NCBI GenBank assembly: GCA_002011615.1
Contig: MTOH01000013.1
Location: 18,772 to 82,771, forward strand
Source of the DNA: Candidatus Hydrothermus pacificus
GTDB lineage: Bacteria > Hydrothermota > Hydrothermia > Hydrothermales > Hydrothermaceae
DNA length: 64,000 nt
Direction of reading: 5' to 3'
Shown: positions 49,191 to 58,357 of the stretch, piece by piece
Layout of the letters: every line of letters starts with the position of its first letter
How positions within the stretch are numbered: the stretch's first letter is position 1
Made by a program: the position numbers and the translations under genes
Notes under the pieces: model-generated
Database searches by the model: none
The model's input: the letters and a program-made list of their open reading frames with translations, nothing else
Told to the model about the DNA's origin: nothing

Positions 49191-50405
49191 ATGAAACTTC
49201 TTTTTTCCCTTGCCTTCAGAAATCTTTTAAAACACAGAGCGAGGTTTATTTTCACACTTATTGCAGTTTCCTTATGTGGTATGTTTTTCTTTACGAATTT
49301 AACAATAATAGAAGGTTCCCATTATACAATGCTTGAAGATGGGCTAAAAAGTTTCGGGAAGGGAGTTATAAATATTTATCATAAAGATTACAAAGAAAAT
49401 CCGGGTATAAGAAATACAATTACTCTTGATAAGGAGAAAATAGAAGAACTCCGAAAGATAAAAAGGGTTAAGAGAATTATTTTAAAACTGGCAACCGCAG
49501 GGCTTGTCTCAAAGGATGAGAATACGCTCGGAGTTGGCATAGAGGGGGTAAATGTGCCTGAAATTTTAAAAATGGGAAGGATTAAAATTATAGAAGGTAA
49601 TTATCCCTTTAAAGACAGTTTTTCAATCCTCATAGGCAAAAAACTTTCAGAACTTATGGGTGTTAAAACACATGATACGGTTTTAATTTTAACTCAGGAT
49701 TATTACGGTTCTCTGTCAGTTGATTTCTTTAAGGTTGGGGGAGTATTTGTATCCTCCTCTCCACAACTTGAGAAATTTACCCTGATAATGGATTTGAAGA
49801 GTTTGCAGAATTTTATTCTTGCCCATGATATGATGAGTGAGATAGGAATTTTTACAGAGGAACTTTATGCAGGTGAGGATTTGATAAAAGATATAAAGGC
49901 AATTTTCAATGATGCTCAGGTTCTTTCCTGGAAAGAGGATATGCCGGATTTAAAACAACTTCTTGAACTTGATTCAGGGGGTGCATGGGTTGTAATCTAC
50001 ATGCTCGGTTTTCTGGTTATCCTTATAATTTTCACGACCATATTTATGAATGCAACAGAAAGAACAAGGGAATACGGAGTTATGATGTCCATAGGTGCAA
50101 AATCCTTTCATATAAGAGTTATTGTAATCCTTGAAGGAATAATAATAGGGATTCTCGGGGGAATTATCGGTGTTATTCTGGGTTTTGCGCTTTCGTTTCC
50201 CTTTTACCTGAAACCACTTATATTTAAAACAGAAATGTATGCAGAATTTATTGGTTATTCAGAGTTCAGAATAATGTCGAGGATTTTGTTTTCCCACTTT
50301 GTTTATACCTTTCTTGCTCTCTCAATCTTTTCCCTTATAGCATCCTTTTTCCCTGCAAGGAGAATATCCAGGTTAAAACCTGCTGAGGCATTGAGACATG
50401 TTTAA
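49191..50405 (+). CDS. FtsX/MacB-type ABC permease 1
   Basis: 404 residues: one N-terminal helix (LAFRNLLKHRARFIFTLIAV), a periplasmic domain of about 220 residues, then three helices, with the FtsX block TRTREYGVMMSIGAKSFH and a C-terminal PARRISRLKPAEALRHV. Together with permease 2 and the ATPase it should form a LolCDE/MacB-like complex moving lipoproteins or other envelope cargo, fitting the LolA-like protein upstream. Overlaps permease 2 by 8 bases. Confidence 0.9.
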   Translation: MKLLFSLAFRNLLKHRARFIFTLIAVSLCGMFFFTNLTIIEGSHYTMLEDGLKSFGKGVINIYHKDYKENPGIRNTITLDKEKIEELRKIKRVKRIILKLATAGLVSKDENTLGVGIEGVNVPEILKMGRIKIIEGNYPFKDSFSILIGKKLSELMGVKTHDTVLILTQDYYGSLSVDFFKVGGVFVSSSPQLEKFTLIMDLKSLQNFILAHDMMSEIGIFTEELYAGEDLIKDIKAIFNDAQVLSWKEDMPDLKQLLELDSGGAWVVIYMLGFLVILIIFTTIFMNATERTREYGVMMSIGAKSFHIRVIVILEGIIIGILGGIIGVILGFALSFPFYLKPLIFKTEMYAEFIGYSEFRIMSRILFSHFVYTFLALSIFSLIASFFPARRISRLKPAEALRHV

Positions 50406-51594
50406 ACTGGCTATAAGAAATATTTTAAGGAACAAAAGGAGAAATATTATATCCTTCCTTTTAATTCTTTTCGGGTTTTCCTTCGTATTTTTATACTATG
50501 CTTTTTTTCTGGGTTATATGGAACAGTTTGTAAAGAATATAGTTCTTAACTTTATGGCTGATATAAGGGCTCAAAAGGAGGGATATATTGAATTAAGACC
50601 CTATAAAAATCTCATGGAAAAGGATTTTGACAGAGAACTTTCTGAAATTAAAAGTATTTATTTTTCAAAGAGATTGCTTTTATACGGAATGGTCTCAACC
50701 GCAGAGAACTGGAGAAACTGTTTAATAATAGGAATGGAGCCAAAAAGAGAAAAATATATCTCAAACTGGTTTAAAGGGGTTTATAAGGGAGAGTATTTAA
50801 ACGGGGAAGGAGATTATGTTTTGATTGATAAGGAGACCGCTGAGAAATTAAATCTTGATATAGGTTCAAGGGTTGTTCTTATGCTTCAGGATAAGGATAA
50901 CAACATAGAATCAAAAAATTTTTATGTAAAGGGAATTTTAAACATAGCGGGTTTTAAAAACTTTGTTATGCTGGATATAAAAAAACTTCAGGAGATAACG
51001 AGACTCGAAAATAGATTTACTTCCTATTTTATAAATACAAAGGATAAGAAAATGATGAATGAAATTAAAAATGAACTTTTAAAAATTTTTGATAAAAATT
51101 TCTCTGTTAAAACATGGGAGGAAAGGATGCCCTATATTAAGAGTATGTATAAACTTACAAGAATTGTTGCAATATTTTATCTGGGATTTATATTTTTAAC
51201 AGCAGCAATAGGAATTTTAAACATCGTTTATATGAATGTTTCTGAGAGGAAAAGAGAGATAGGAATCATGAGAGCAATAGGAATGAAGGGGAAGGATATT
51301 CTGAATTTGATATTGCTTGAAATCTTTATTCTTGTTACAATCTCAATAATAGGTGGAGTTATTTTCAGTTTAATAGTTTATCATTTGTGGCAGGTTTACG
51401 GACTTGATTTATCTGCATTTGCAAAGGGTATGGAATTTATAGGGCTTGAAACAAAGGTCTATCCTTCAATGGATATTTACGGGATAATAAGTAGTTTGCT
51501 TATGGCTTACTTTTTCGGGGTTTTATCGGGTTTATATCCTGCCTTTAAGGCAGGGAAAGTGAAACCTGTTGAGGCATTAAGGGAGATAAGATGA
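50398..51594 (+). CDS. FtsX/MacB-type ABC permease 2
   Basis: 398 residues with the same architecture: LAIRNILRNKRRNIISFLLILF, periplasmic domain, then YMNVSERKREIGIMRAIGMKGKDIL and GLYPAFKAGKVKPVEALREI. A paralogue of permease 1, so the complex is probably a heterodimer. Overlaps the ATPase gene by 4 bases. Confidence 0.92.
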   Translation: MFKLAIRNILRNKRRNIISFLLILFGFSFVFLYYAFFLGYMEQFVKNIVLNFMADIRAQKEGYIELRPYKNLMEKDFDRELSEIKSIYFSKRLLLYGMVSTAENWRNCLIIGMEPKREKYISNWFKGVYKGEYLNGEGDYVLIDKETAEKLNLDIGSRVVLMLQDKDNNIESKNFYVKGILNIAGFKNFVMLDIKKLQEITRLENRFTSYFINTKDKKMMNEIKNELLKIFDKNFSVKTWEERMPYIKSMYKLTRIVAIFYLGFIFLTAAIGILNIVYMNVSERKREIGIMRAIGMKGKDILNLILLEIFILVTISIIGGVIFSLIVYHLWQVYGLDLSAFAKGMEFIGLETKVYPSMDIYGIISSLLMAYFFGVLSGLYPAFKAGKVKPVEALREIR

Positions 51595-52277
51595 AATTTT
51601 TAGAGATTATAAATCTTCATAAAGTGTATAAGGATAAAAAAACAGAGGTCCATGCATTAAGGGGTGTAAGCCTTGAAATTGAAAAGGGAGAATTTGTTTG
51701 TATAGAAGGTCCTTCAGGCTCTGGAAAGACAACCCTTTTAAACCTCATAGGCGGGCTTGATTTGCCAACACAGGGTAAGGTTTTGATAGAAGGTGAAAAC
51801 ATATACGAGTGGAAAGAGTCGCAACTCGCAGAATTCAGACTCAAAAACATAGGTTTTATATTTCAGACTTACAACTTAATTGAAGTCTTAACAGCCCTTG
51901 AAAATGTTGAATTTCCACTTTTGCTCTTAAGAGTTCTGAAAAAGGAAAGAAGGGAAAGGGCAGAGGAATTTTTAAAGATGGTGGGACTTGCTGATATGAT
52001 GCACAGAAGACCCGCAGAACTCTCGGGTGGACAGCAACAGAGGGTTGCAATAGCAAGGGCACTGGTAACAGAGCCAAAACTGGTTCTTGCTGATGAACCC
52101 ACTGCAAATCTTGATTCAAAAACAGGGATGAAGATAATGGATATAATGAGGGATATGAGTGAAAAGTTAAAAGTTACATTCATTTTCTCCTCCCATGACC
52201 CCAGAGTTATAAAATCTGCAAAGAGAGTGGTTGAATTACGAGATGGGGTGATTGAAAAAGAAAATGATGAAAAGTAA
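51591..52277 (+). CDS. ABC ATPase of LolD/MacB type
   Basis: 228 residues: EGPSGSGKTTLLNLIGGLD (Walker A), IFQTYNLIEVLTALENVEFP, signature LSGGQQQRVAIARALV, Walker B LVLADEPTANLDSKTG and FSSHDPRVIKSA. These are features of the LolD/MacB/FtsE class, driving the two FtsX-type permeases encoded upstream. Confidence 0.95.
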   Translation: MKFLEIINLHKVYKDKKTEVHALRGVSLEIEKGEFVCIEGPSGSGKTTLLNLIGGLDLPTQGKVLIEGENIYEWKESQLAEFRLKNIGFIFQTYNLIEVLTALENVEFPLLLLRVLKKERRERAEEFLKMVGLADMMHRRPAELSGGQQQRVAIARALVTEPKLVLADEPTANLDSKTGMKIMDIMRDMSEKLKVTFIFSSHDPRVIKSAKRVVELRDGVIEKENDEK

Positions 52278-52432
52278 AAAGTTAAAAGATTTTTATTTCT
52301 CCTCCAGACGCAATAAACGCAAAAAATAGATGAAACAGAGTAGCTTAAAAAAGGTAAAATATTTATTAGAACTTTTAAAACAACTGTGGTTTGGTAATTT
52401 AAGATTTTTTGCTTTAAAATATTTTTTGCTAA

Positions 52433-53227
52433 ATGAAAAGGAAATTTTCTCAGATATTTCTTGTAAAGCATAAGATTGCTGAAAATATTGTAAATTCAAT
52501 GAATCTTAAAAAGGGAGAATGGGTAATTGAGATAGGACCGGGAAGAGGATTCCTGACAAAAGAATTGCTTTCCAGGAAGGTTAAGGTTCTGGCAATAGAA
52601 ATTGATAGAAAACTGTATCAATATCTCAAGGAGAATGTAATAGACCTTGACTTTTTTCTTGAACAGGCTGATGTCCTGAAAGTGAATTTCAGGGAGCTGT
52701 TTAAGAACTATAACATAGAAAATGTAAAACTTGTTTCAAATCTTCCTTATCATATTACAACTCCTTTTATTGAAAAAATCATAGAAGAAAAAGATTTATT
52801 CAAAGAAGTATATCTCACCCTTCAAAAAGAAGTTGTTGATAGAATTACTGCGAAGCCGGGAAATAAAACATATGGTTCGTTAACTATTTTTGTGAATTAT
52901 TTCATGGATGTTGAAGTTCTTTTTCCTATTCCGAGATTTTTTTTCAGACCTGTTCCAGGAGTGAGTTCGGTTTTTATAAGATTGAAACCAAAAGCAGAAC
53001 CACCTTTTGAATTAAAAGATGAAAATCTATTCTTTGAAATTACGAGAAAAACATTTTCAAAGAGAAGAAAACAGCTTAGAAATGTTTTAAAGGAATTTAT
53101 TGATAAAAAAGGACTTACAGAACTTGAAGAGTTTTATCCTCTTGACCAGAGAGGTGAAAATTTATCTGCAAAAGATTTTTCTTTTATAAGCAACTTTATT
53201 TACAGGAAAAGAAATGAAAAAAGATGA
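52433..53227 (+). CDS. rsmA: 16S rRNA (A1518/A1519) dimethyltransferase
   Basis: 264 residues: KFSQIFLVKHKIAENIVNSM, SAM motif VIEIGPGRGFLTKELL, VLAIEID, and catalytic SNLPYHITTPFIEKI. Late 16S maturation enzyme (KsgA). The C-terminal helical domain has FSKRRKQLRNVL. No ribosome site. Overlaps the trmI-like gene by 14 bases. Confidence 0.95.
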   Translation: MKRKFSQIFLVKHKIAENIVNSMNLKKGEWVIEIGPGRGFLTKELLSRKVKVLAIEIDRKLYQYLKENVIDLDFFLEQADVLKVNFRELFKNYNIENVKLVSNLPYHITTPFIEKIIEEKDLFKEVYLTLQKEVVDRITAKPGNKTYGSLTIFVNYFMDVEVLFPIPRFFFRPVPGVSSVFIRLKPKAEPPFELKDENLFFEITRKTFSKRRKQLRNVLKEFIDKKGLTELEEFYPLDQRGENLSAKDFSFISNFIYRKRNEKR

Positions 53228-53966
53228 GATTATACTTTTATACTGTGATGAAAAAGCAAATTATCTTGTAAGTTATGAAAAAAACAAAGAAATTCATACT
53301 CACAAAGGGAAAATAGTTTTACCTGCTAAATTATCTTACGGAGATGTGGTTTATTCCAGCAAAAATTTGCCCTTTTATGTTCTTTACCCTGATACTGCAT
53401 ATCTTTCAATTAAGGTCAGGAGAAAAACAACCATTGTTTATCCAAAGGATGCAGGTTTTATATTACTCAATTTAGGGGTAAAATCTGGTGACAGCGTTTT
53501 AGAGGTGGGAACAGGTTCTGGAGCTCTTACGATAATTCTTTCTAATGCAGTGGGTAAAGATGGAAGAGTCTATTCTTTTGAGAGAAGAAAAAATTTTCTT
53601 GAAAATGCTAAAAAGAATTTTGAAAACTTTTCAAAGTTTAAGAATGTTTCATTCTACAATATGGATTTAGAGAAGAATATACCTGATATAGAGGTTGATT
53701 CTGCGTTCATAGATGTTCCTGAACCATGGAAGTTGATATCAAATGTGAAAGAGGTTTTAAAGCCAGGTCGTATTCTCGGAAGTTTATCCCCCCATGTTGA
53801 ACAGATAAAAAAAACAAAGGATAAAATGATAGAGGTGGGTTTTGTAAGAATAAGAGTTTATGAGATAATTTTGAGAGAAATTCTTGTGAGAGGGGAAGGA
53901 ACGAGACCAAAGGAATATCATATAACTCATACCGGGTATCTTATTTTTGGCAATAAGACCAGATAA
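53214..53966 (+). CDS. trmI: tRNA (adenine-58-N1) methyltransferase TrmI-like
   Basis: 250 residues: an N-terminal beta domain (KGKIVLPAKLSYGDVVYS), RRKTTIVYPKDAGFILLNLGVKSGDSVLEVGTGSGALT with the SAM motif, VYSFERRKNFLENAKKN, DSAFIDVPEPW and PKEYHITHTGYLIF at the C-terminus, all typical of TrmI. Methylates A58 in the T-loop, important for heat stability of tRNA in thermophiles. Two RNA methylases are thus co-transcribed. Confidence 0.9.
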   Translation: MKKDEIILLYCDEKANYLVSYEKNKEIHTHKGKIVLPAKLSYGDVVYSSKNLPFYVLYPDTAYLSIKVRRKTTIVYPKDAGFILLNLGVKSGDSVLEVGTGSGALTIILSNAVGKDGRVYSFERRKNFLENAKKNFENFSKFKNVSFYNMDLEKNIPDIEVDSAFIDVPEPWKLISNVKEVLKPGRILGSLSPHVEQIKKTKDKMIEVGFVRIRVYEIILREILVRGEGTRPKEYHITHTGYLIFGNKTR

Positions 53967-54011
53967 TAATTTAGATTAAATATAACCTTATAATTTCTAA
54001 ATAATCTCAAA

Positions 54012-54068
54012 GCTTTAATCTCCACTCCCTTGATGGGGGGAGGATAAAGGGGAGAGTGTGGTGTTATC
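54012..54068. repeat. Intergenic G/C-rich partial palindrome of a common repeat type
   Basis: CTCCACTCCCTTGATGGGGGGAGGATAAAGGGGAGAGTG: arms CTCC/CCC and GGGGAG/GGAGAGTG can pair around TTGATG and AGGATAAA. It stands out from the AT-rich surroundings in a 181-base gap. The CTCCCTTGA..GGGGGAGG.TAAAGG pattern resembles short repeats scattered in many environmental genomes. Confidence 0.5.
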
Positions 54069-54147
54069 CTCTATTAATCTGACATTTATTTTTTGTAATT
54101 GTTCAATTTTTGATCCATAAGATGAAACTTTTTGCCTGAAGCCAGAG

Positions 54148-55035
54148 TTATCTTAAAAAGAAAAATATCTTTCTCTTTCTAATAAGATTTTTTATTTTAT
54201 TTTTATTTTCAATAAATTTCTCATATCCTCTTTGTAAGAATTTATCAATTTCATGGAAATCTGCCCATGATATATCTTTTATGTCATGTTCTATCACAAT
54301 ATCTGCGTATTTTATTTCCTCATTCTCATTTTTGTTTTTCATGATATGACTTATTCTTATAGTAAATTCGTATCCACCTTTTAGATTTTCCTTTTTATCA
54401 AGTTCACGGTCAAGAGCAGATGCAATTATAACTTTTGGATTAAAAAGTTCTTTCATAAAAATAACAGGGATATTTGAGAATGCTCCTCCATCAACATATA
54501 TTTTTCCATTTTTCCTCAAAGGTGGAAGATAACCAGGAATTGCGGATGTTGATATAATCGCATCTACCAATGCCCCTTTGTTAAAATAAACATATTTCCC
54601 TTCTGTTAATTCCAGCGCACTTACATAAACAGGTATTTTTAACTCCTCAAAACTTTTAATGTCTAAAAACTTTTCAAGACTTTCCTTTAATTCTTCAAGG
54701 GGAAGAATCCCGTCATTTAAAAAAGCTTTTGCAAGGATTATCTTTTCCTTCACTGCATCCTGAAATTTCTTAAAAATGTTTTTTTCTTCGTTTGAAAATA
54801 CATCAAAACCCAGCTTTTTAAAGAGCCCTTCCTCTTTTGCCTGAACAACTTTGTCATATACATATTCCCATGATAACTTTGTTGCATAAAGAATGGATAT
54901 TATCCCACCCATACTTGCCCCACCTATTACATCAATTCTAATTTTTTCCTGTTCAAATCCTTTTAATATTCCTATATGAACAAGCCCTCTTGCTGCACCA
55001 CCAGAAAGAACAAGCCCTAAGAATTTTCTTTTCAT
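54148..55035 (-). CDS. Patatin-like phospholipase, RssA/YchK type
   Basis: 295 residues: LVLSGGAARGLVHIGIL (oxyanion loop), GGASMGGII (nucleophile Ser in GxSxG) and VDGGAF (catalytic Asp), the Ser-Asp dyad of patatins. A cytosolic lipid hydrolase; substrate unknown. It ends in a basic tail (KNKIKNLIRKRKIFF). Confidence 0.92.
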   Translation of the reverse strand: MKRKFLGLVLSGGAARGLVHIGILKGFEQEKIRIDVIGGASMGGIISILYATKLSWEYVYDKVVQAKEEGLFKKLGFDVFSNEEKNIFKKFQDAVKEKIILAKAFLNDGILPLEELKESLEKFLDIKSFEELKIPVYVSALELTEGKYVYFNKGALVDAIISTSAIPGYLPPLRKNGKIYVDGGAFSNIPVIFMKELFNPKVIIASALDRELDKKENLKGGYEFTIRISHIMKNKNENEEIKYADIVIEHDIKDISWADFHEIDKFLQRGYEKFIENKNKIKNLIRKRKIFFFLR

Positions 55036-55267
55036 AAAGAGTTAATTATAAAGATTTATATAAGTGAAATTAAAATAAATAATTTGGAACTATTCAAAAA
55101 TTAGTTGACATGAAATTATTGTAAGAGGGAATTGTATGAATGTTTTTAAAATGTGTAAATAAGACTTTATTGGATTTGAAAGGCAGAGCATTTATGCTTT
55201 TGATAATTTATTTACTGTGCCTGTCCTGAATATGTTAATATATATTAATAAGGATACTTTTTGAAAG

Positions 55268-55831
55268 TTATTGTGGAATAAAGAATCTGAAAACTCCTGC
55301 GCCCATCAGAACCCACAGAATTTCAAGAGGCAGTCTTCCAAGTAGAAGGGATATTAAGAAATCTCTGTTCCTTACCCCTATTATACCTGCAAAATAGCAT
55401 AAAAGGTCCTTTGGGATTCCCGGTAAAGGCAGTATAAATAAAAACACAAACCATAATATACTTTTTTCAGCAATTTTTTCTCTATATTTATCAAATTTTT
55501 TAATTTTTTCGATCTCAAAAATTCTTTTTTCGCCAAGTTTTCCCAGAAAAAATCCCGTGAACGAACCCAGAAAATTGCCCACTATTGCCATAAAACTTCC
55601 CCAGTAAATTCCGTATAAAAATCCCATTAAAAAGGGAAAAACCTGACCCGGGATAGGAGCAGCAATTACCTGAAATGAATGAAGTAAAACGAGTATCAAA
55701 GGAGCAAAAATACCTGTTTTTGAAACTATTTCAAGAATATGAGACTTGTTGTAGGGATAGAGCAGGTATCCTATGTAAATTAAAAATCCGATAAAAACAA
55801 AAACAAAAATAGCGGTTAAAACTTTTCTCAA
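55268..55831 (-). CDS. VTT/DedA-type membrane protein (TVP38/TMEM64 family)
   Basis: 187 residues with about five hydrophobic segments and the VTT-domain core VIAAPIPGQVFPFLMGFLYGIYWGSFMAIVGNFLGSFTGFFLGK followed by LFILPLPGIPKDLLCYFAGI. Relatives are thought to move or flip lipids. TTG start, 9 bases after a TATAAT. A 232-base gap to the patatin gene contains no visible gene. Confidence 0.85.
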   Translation of the reverse strand: MRKVLTAIFVFVFIGFLIYIGYLLYPYNKSHILEIVSKTGIFAPLILVLLHSFQVIAAPIPGQVFPFLMGFLYGIYWGSFMAIVGNFLGSFTGFFLGKLGEKRIFEIEKIKKFDKYREKIAEKSILWFVFLFILPLPGIPKDLLCYFAGIIGVRNRDFLISLLLGRLPLEILWVLMGAGVFRFFIPQ

Positions 55832-56003
55832 AGTGTATTTATTATAATGTTATACGGAAATGATACTGAATAAGGAGTGAGTAATATTTTATATAATTAA
55901 TCTGATAGATGTATTTTATAACTTATGCTGATATTTTTTTATTCTATCTTCTTTTGCCTTTTTCTTGATTTAGAGAATTTTTTTACTTTATATTAATTTC
56001 TTC

Positions 56004-57155
56004 ATGATAGAAATAAGAGAAGTTCAGGATAAAAATGATTTAAAAAAATTTATAGAAATGCCCTATAAAATTTATAAAAAATATAACTTTGTTCCTCTTT
56101 TAAAAGTAATGGAAATGGATAGTTTAAATCCTGACGGGAAAAACCCTGTTTTTAAAAAAATGGACTTTTCCTATTTTATTGCATATAAAAATGGAGAACC
56201 TGTTGGTAGAATAACTACCTATACCGCGACACACCCTGTTGTGGGAATTGATTTGAGTAAAACAGGTTTTTTTGGGTATTTTGATTGTATAAATGACTTT
56301 GATGTGGCACAAAAACTTCTTGAAAAAGCTGAGGAGTTTTTAAAAAGGAGAGGTAGAAAAGAGATTGTAGGTCCCGCAAGTTTTGCCTACGATGGGTTAT
56401 GGGGTATTCAGATTGATGGGTTTGACAGAATGCAGATGATAATGATTCCTTTTCATCCTCCCTATTACAAGGACCTGATTAAAAGATGTGGATTTAGAAA
56501 AAAAATAGATTTTTTTGCATGGCATTTTGATTTAGAAAATGCACCACTGGAAAGAATCAATAAGGCCAAAAAAATAGAAAAAATAATAAATTCAAAGGGT
56601 AAACTTTTGATAAGACCTGCTAATATGAGGAATTTGCAAGAAGAAATGGATATAGTAAAAAGGATATACAATAAAGCGTGGGAGGATAACTGGGGAACTG
56701 TTCTGCTTGATGATGATGATATTGAGCATATTAAGAATGAATTAAAACCTGTTTTAATCCCGGATGCAATTCAGATTGCGGAGTTTAATGATGAACCTGT
56801 TGGAATTGCTGTTGGAATCCCGAATATTTTTGAGGCAATAAGGGATATGAATGGAAAGTTGAACCCATTGAATATAATAAGACTGCTTTACAGACTCGGT
56901 AAAATACCTTTTCCAACATTGCCGCGGCTTAAGACAGGGAGACTTTTGATTCTCGGGGTCCTTGAGAAATACAGGGAAGGGGTGGGTGTTATACTTGCCA
57001 CAAGAGTTATAGAGGTGGGTAGAAAACTGGGGTATAAGCAGGCAGAAGGCTCTTTAACCCTTGAAAATAATTATGCAATAAACAATTTAATTAAAAGGCT
57101 TGGTGGTAATCCTTACAAAAGATTCAGGGTCTACTCCAAAGAACTCAGGCGATAA
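56004..57155 (+). CDS. GNAT-like acetyltransferase family protein
   Basis: 383 residues that look like two GNAT-type halves: IAYKNGEPVGRITTYTA and FGYFDCINDFDVAQKLLEKAEEFLKRRGRKEIVGPASF in the first, and IAEFNDEPVGIAVGIP ... LLILGVLEKYREGVGVILATRVIEVGRKLGYKQAEGSLTLENNYAINNLIKRLGG in the second. The protein recurs in many bacteria without a known substrate. Overlaps the convergent SDR gene by 25 bases. Confidence 0.75.
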   Translation: MIEIREVQDKNDLKKFIEMPYKIYKKYNFVPLLKVMEMDSLNPDGKNPVFKKMDFSYFIAYKNGEPVGRITTYTATHPVVGIDLSKTGFFGYFDCINDFDVAQKLLEKAEEFLKRRGRKEIVGPASFAYDGLWGIQIDGFDRMQMIMIPFHPPYYKDLIKRCGFRKKIDFFAWHFDLENAPLERINKAKKIEKIINSKGKLLIRPANMRNLQEEMDIVKRIYNKAWEDNWGTVLLDDDDIEHIKNELKPVLIPDAIQIAEFNDEPVGIAVGIPNIFEAIRDMNGKLNPLNIIRLLYRLGKIPFPTLPRLKTGRLLILGVLEKYREGVGVILATRVIEVGRKLGYKQAEGSLTLENNYAINNLIKRLGGNPYKRFRVYSKELRR

Positions 57156-58357
57156 TCAAGCAGGTCTTTTATTATGTCCTTTAAATCGTGTTTAACTTTA
57201 AACCCCATATTTTTTATTCTGGTATTATCACACAAAAGTACAGGAATGTCGGTTGGTCTGAATTTTTCATGGGCAAACTTGATTTTTATATTTTTTTGGT
57301 GAGTTTTAACAATTATTTTTTCATCTTCTATACCAAAATTTATTTCTTCATCTAATATTAGTTTATCAATCTTAAAGGCTTTAAATTTAAAATCCCCAAT
57401 TTCGATCTCCTCTGGCTCAAGAGGTTTTTCAACTTTTTTCTCAGGGTATTTTTCACTCTGGATTTCAAGAGTTTCAAAACCTGCACATTCTAATGAAAGA
57501 AGAATAAAAGACAGCACAGAATTAGTCTTCCCTGAACCAATGTTATAAATGTTTCCCTCTTTACCTTTTTCAGCAATTAACAGGTATCCTTTTATAATAT
57601 CCTTCACATGAGACCAGTCTCTCATTGCAATAATATTACCCACTTTTACTTCATCTGTAATACCTTTTTTGATGTCTACTATCTGTTCTATAATATCGGT
57701 ACTTACGAATCCTTTGCCCCTTCCCGGACCTTCATGGTTAAAAGCTCTTGAAACAATCCCTTTTATTTCTGAAAATGTTGAATATTGCCTTGTTAAAAAA
57801 TCACCATAAATCTTTGTAAGTGCATAAGGAGATAAAGGCCTTAGAGGATTGTCTTCATTTACAGGGAGTTCTGGTATTTTAAGGGGAGAGGGAGTTACCT
57901 TACCGTATTTATTTTTTAAGTTTTGATATTGTTTTTGTGAAAAGATAACTGTTCCGTATTCATCAGAAGAGCCTGCGAAGATAAAGGTGCATGGTATTGA
58001 GTGTTGCTTTAACCCATCGAGTAGGTTTAATGTCCCGATGCAATTCACTTCAAGAAAACCATAGGGGTCTTCAAAGGATTTTCTAACAGATGATTTTGCG
58101 GCAAGATGAAATATGAAATCAGGTTTTATTTGCCTGAACGTTCTGAAAACAAAGTCCTTTTCTGTCAGATTACCTTCAAAAATCTTTATGTTTTTAAATA
58201 TATGTTTTAAAGGGTGTCTTTTTACCTCGCCTGGCAGGTCAATCCCGTAAACTTCTGAACCCAGATTTAACAGTTTTTCCGCAAGATATGGGGCAACGAA
58301 TCCTTTTATACCTGTTATAAGGACTTTTTTATTATTCCATATATTATTCAACTGCAT
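57131..58357 (-). CDS. Extended SDR, GDP-mannose dehydratase/RMD-like
   Basis: 408 residues: NAD(P)-binding KVLITGIKGFVAPYLAEKLL, FHLAAKSSVR, AGSSDEYGTV, catalytic YALTKIYGD, SRAFNHEGPGRGKGFVSTD and a C-terminal FRPTDIPVLLCDNTRIKNMGF. It acts on nucleotide sugars, closest by motif to GDP-6-deoxymannose reductase or GDP-mannose 4,6-dehydratase. An extra block of about 60 residues (GDFKFKAFKIDKLILDEEINFG) sits before FRPTDIP and makes it longer than the usual 310-350. Confidence 0.85.
   Translation of the reverse strand: MQLNNIWNNKKVLITGIKGFVAPYLAEKLLNLGSEVYGIDLPGEVKRHPLKHIFKNIKIFEGNLTEKDFVFRTFRQIKPDFIFHLAAKSSVRKSFEDPYGFLEVNCIGTLNLLDGLKQHSIPCTFIFAGSSDEYGTVIFSQKQYQNLKNKYGKVTPSPLKIPELPVNEDNPLRPLSPYALTKIYGDFLTRQYSTFSEIKGIVSRAFNHEGPGRGKGFVSTDIIEQIVDIKKGITDEVKVGNIIAMRDWSHVKDIIKGYLLIAEKGKEGNIYNIGSGKTNSVLSFILLSLECAGFETLEIQSEKYPEKKVEKPLEPEEIEIGDFKFKAFKIDKLILDEEINFGIEDEKIIVKTHQKNIKIKFAHEKFRPTDIPVLLCDNTRIKNMGFKVKHDLKDIIKDLLDYRLSSLE

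Noticed and set aside
52330-52474. 47-codon ORF (MKQSSLKKVKYLLELL...) overlapping the rsmA start
   Set aside because: No ribosome site, overlaps a certain gene in another frame, and matches nothing known to me.
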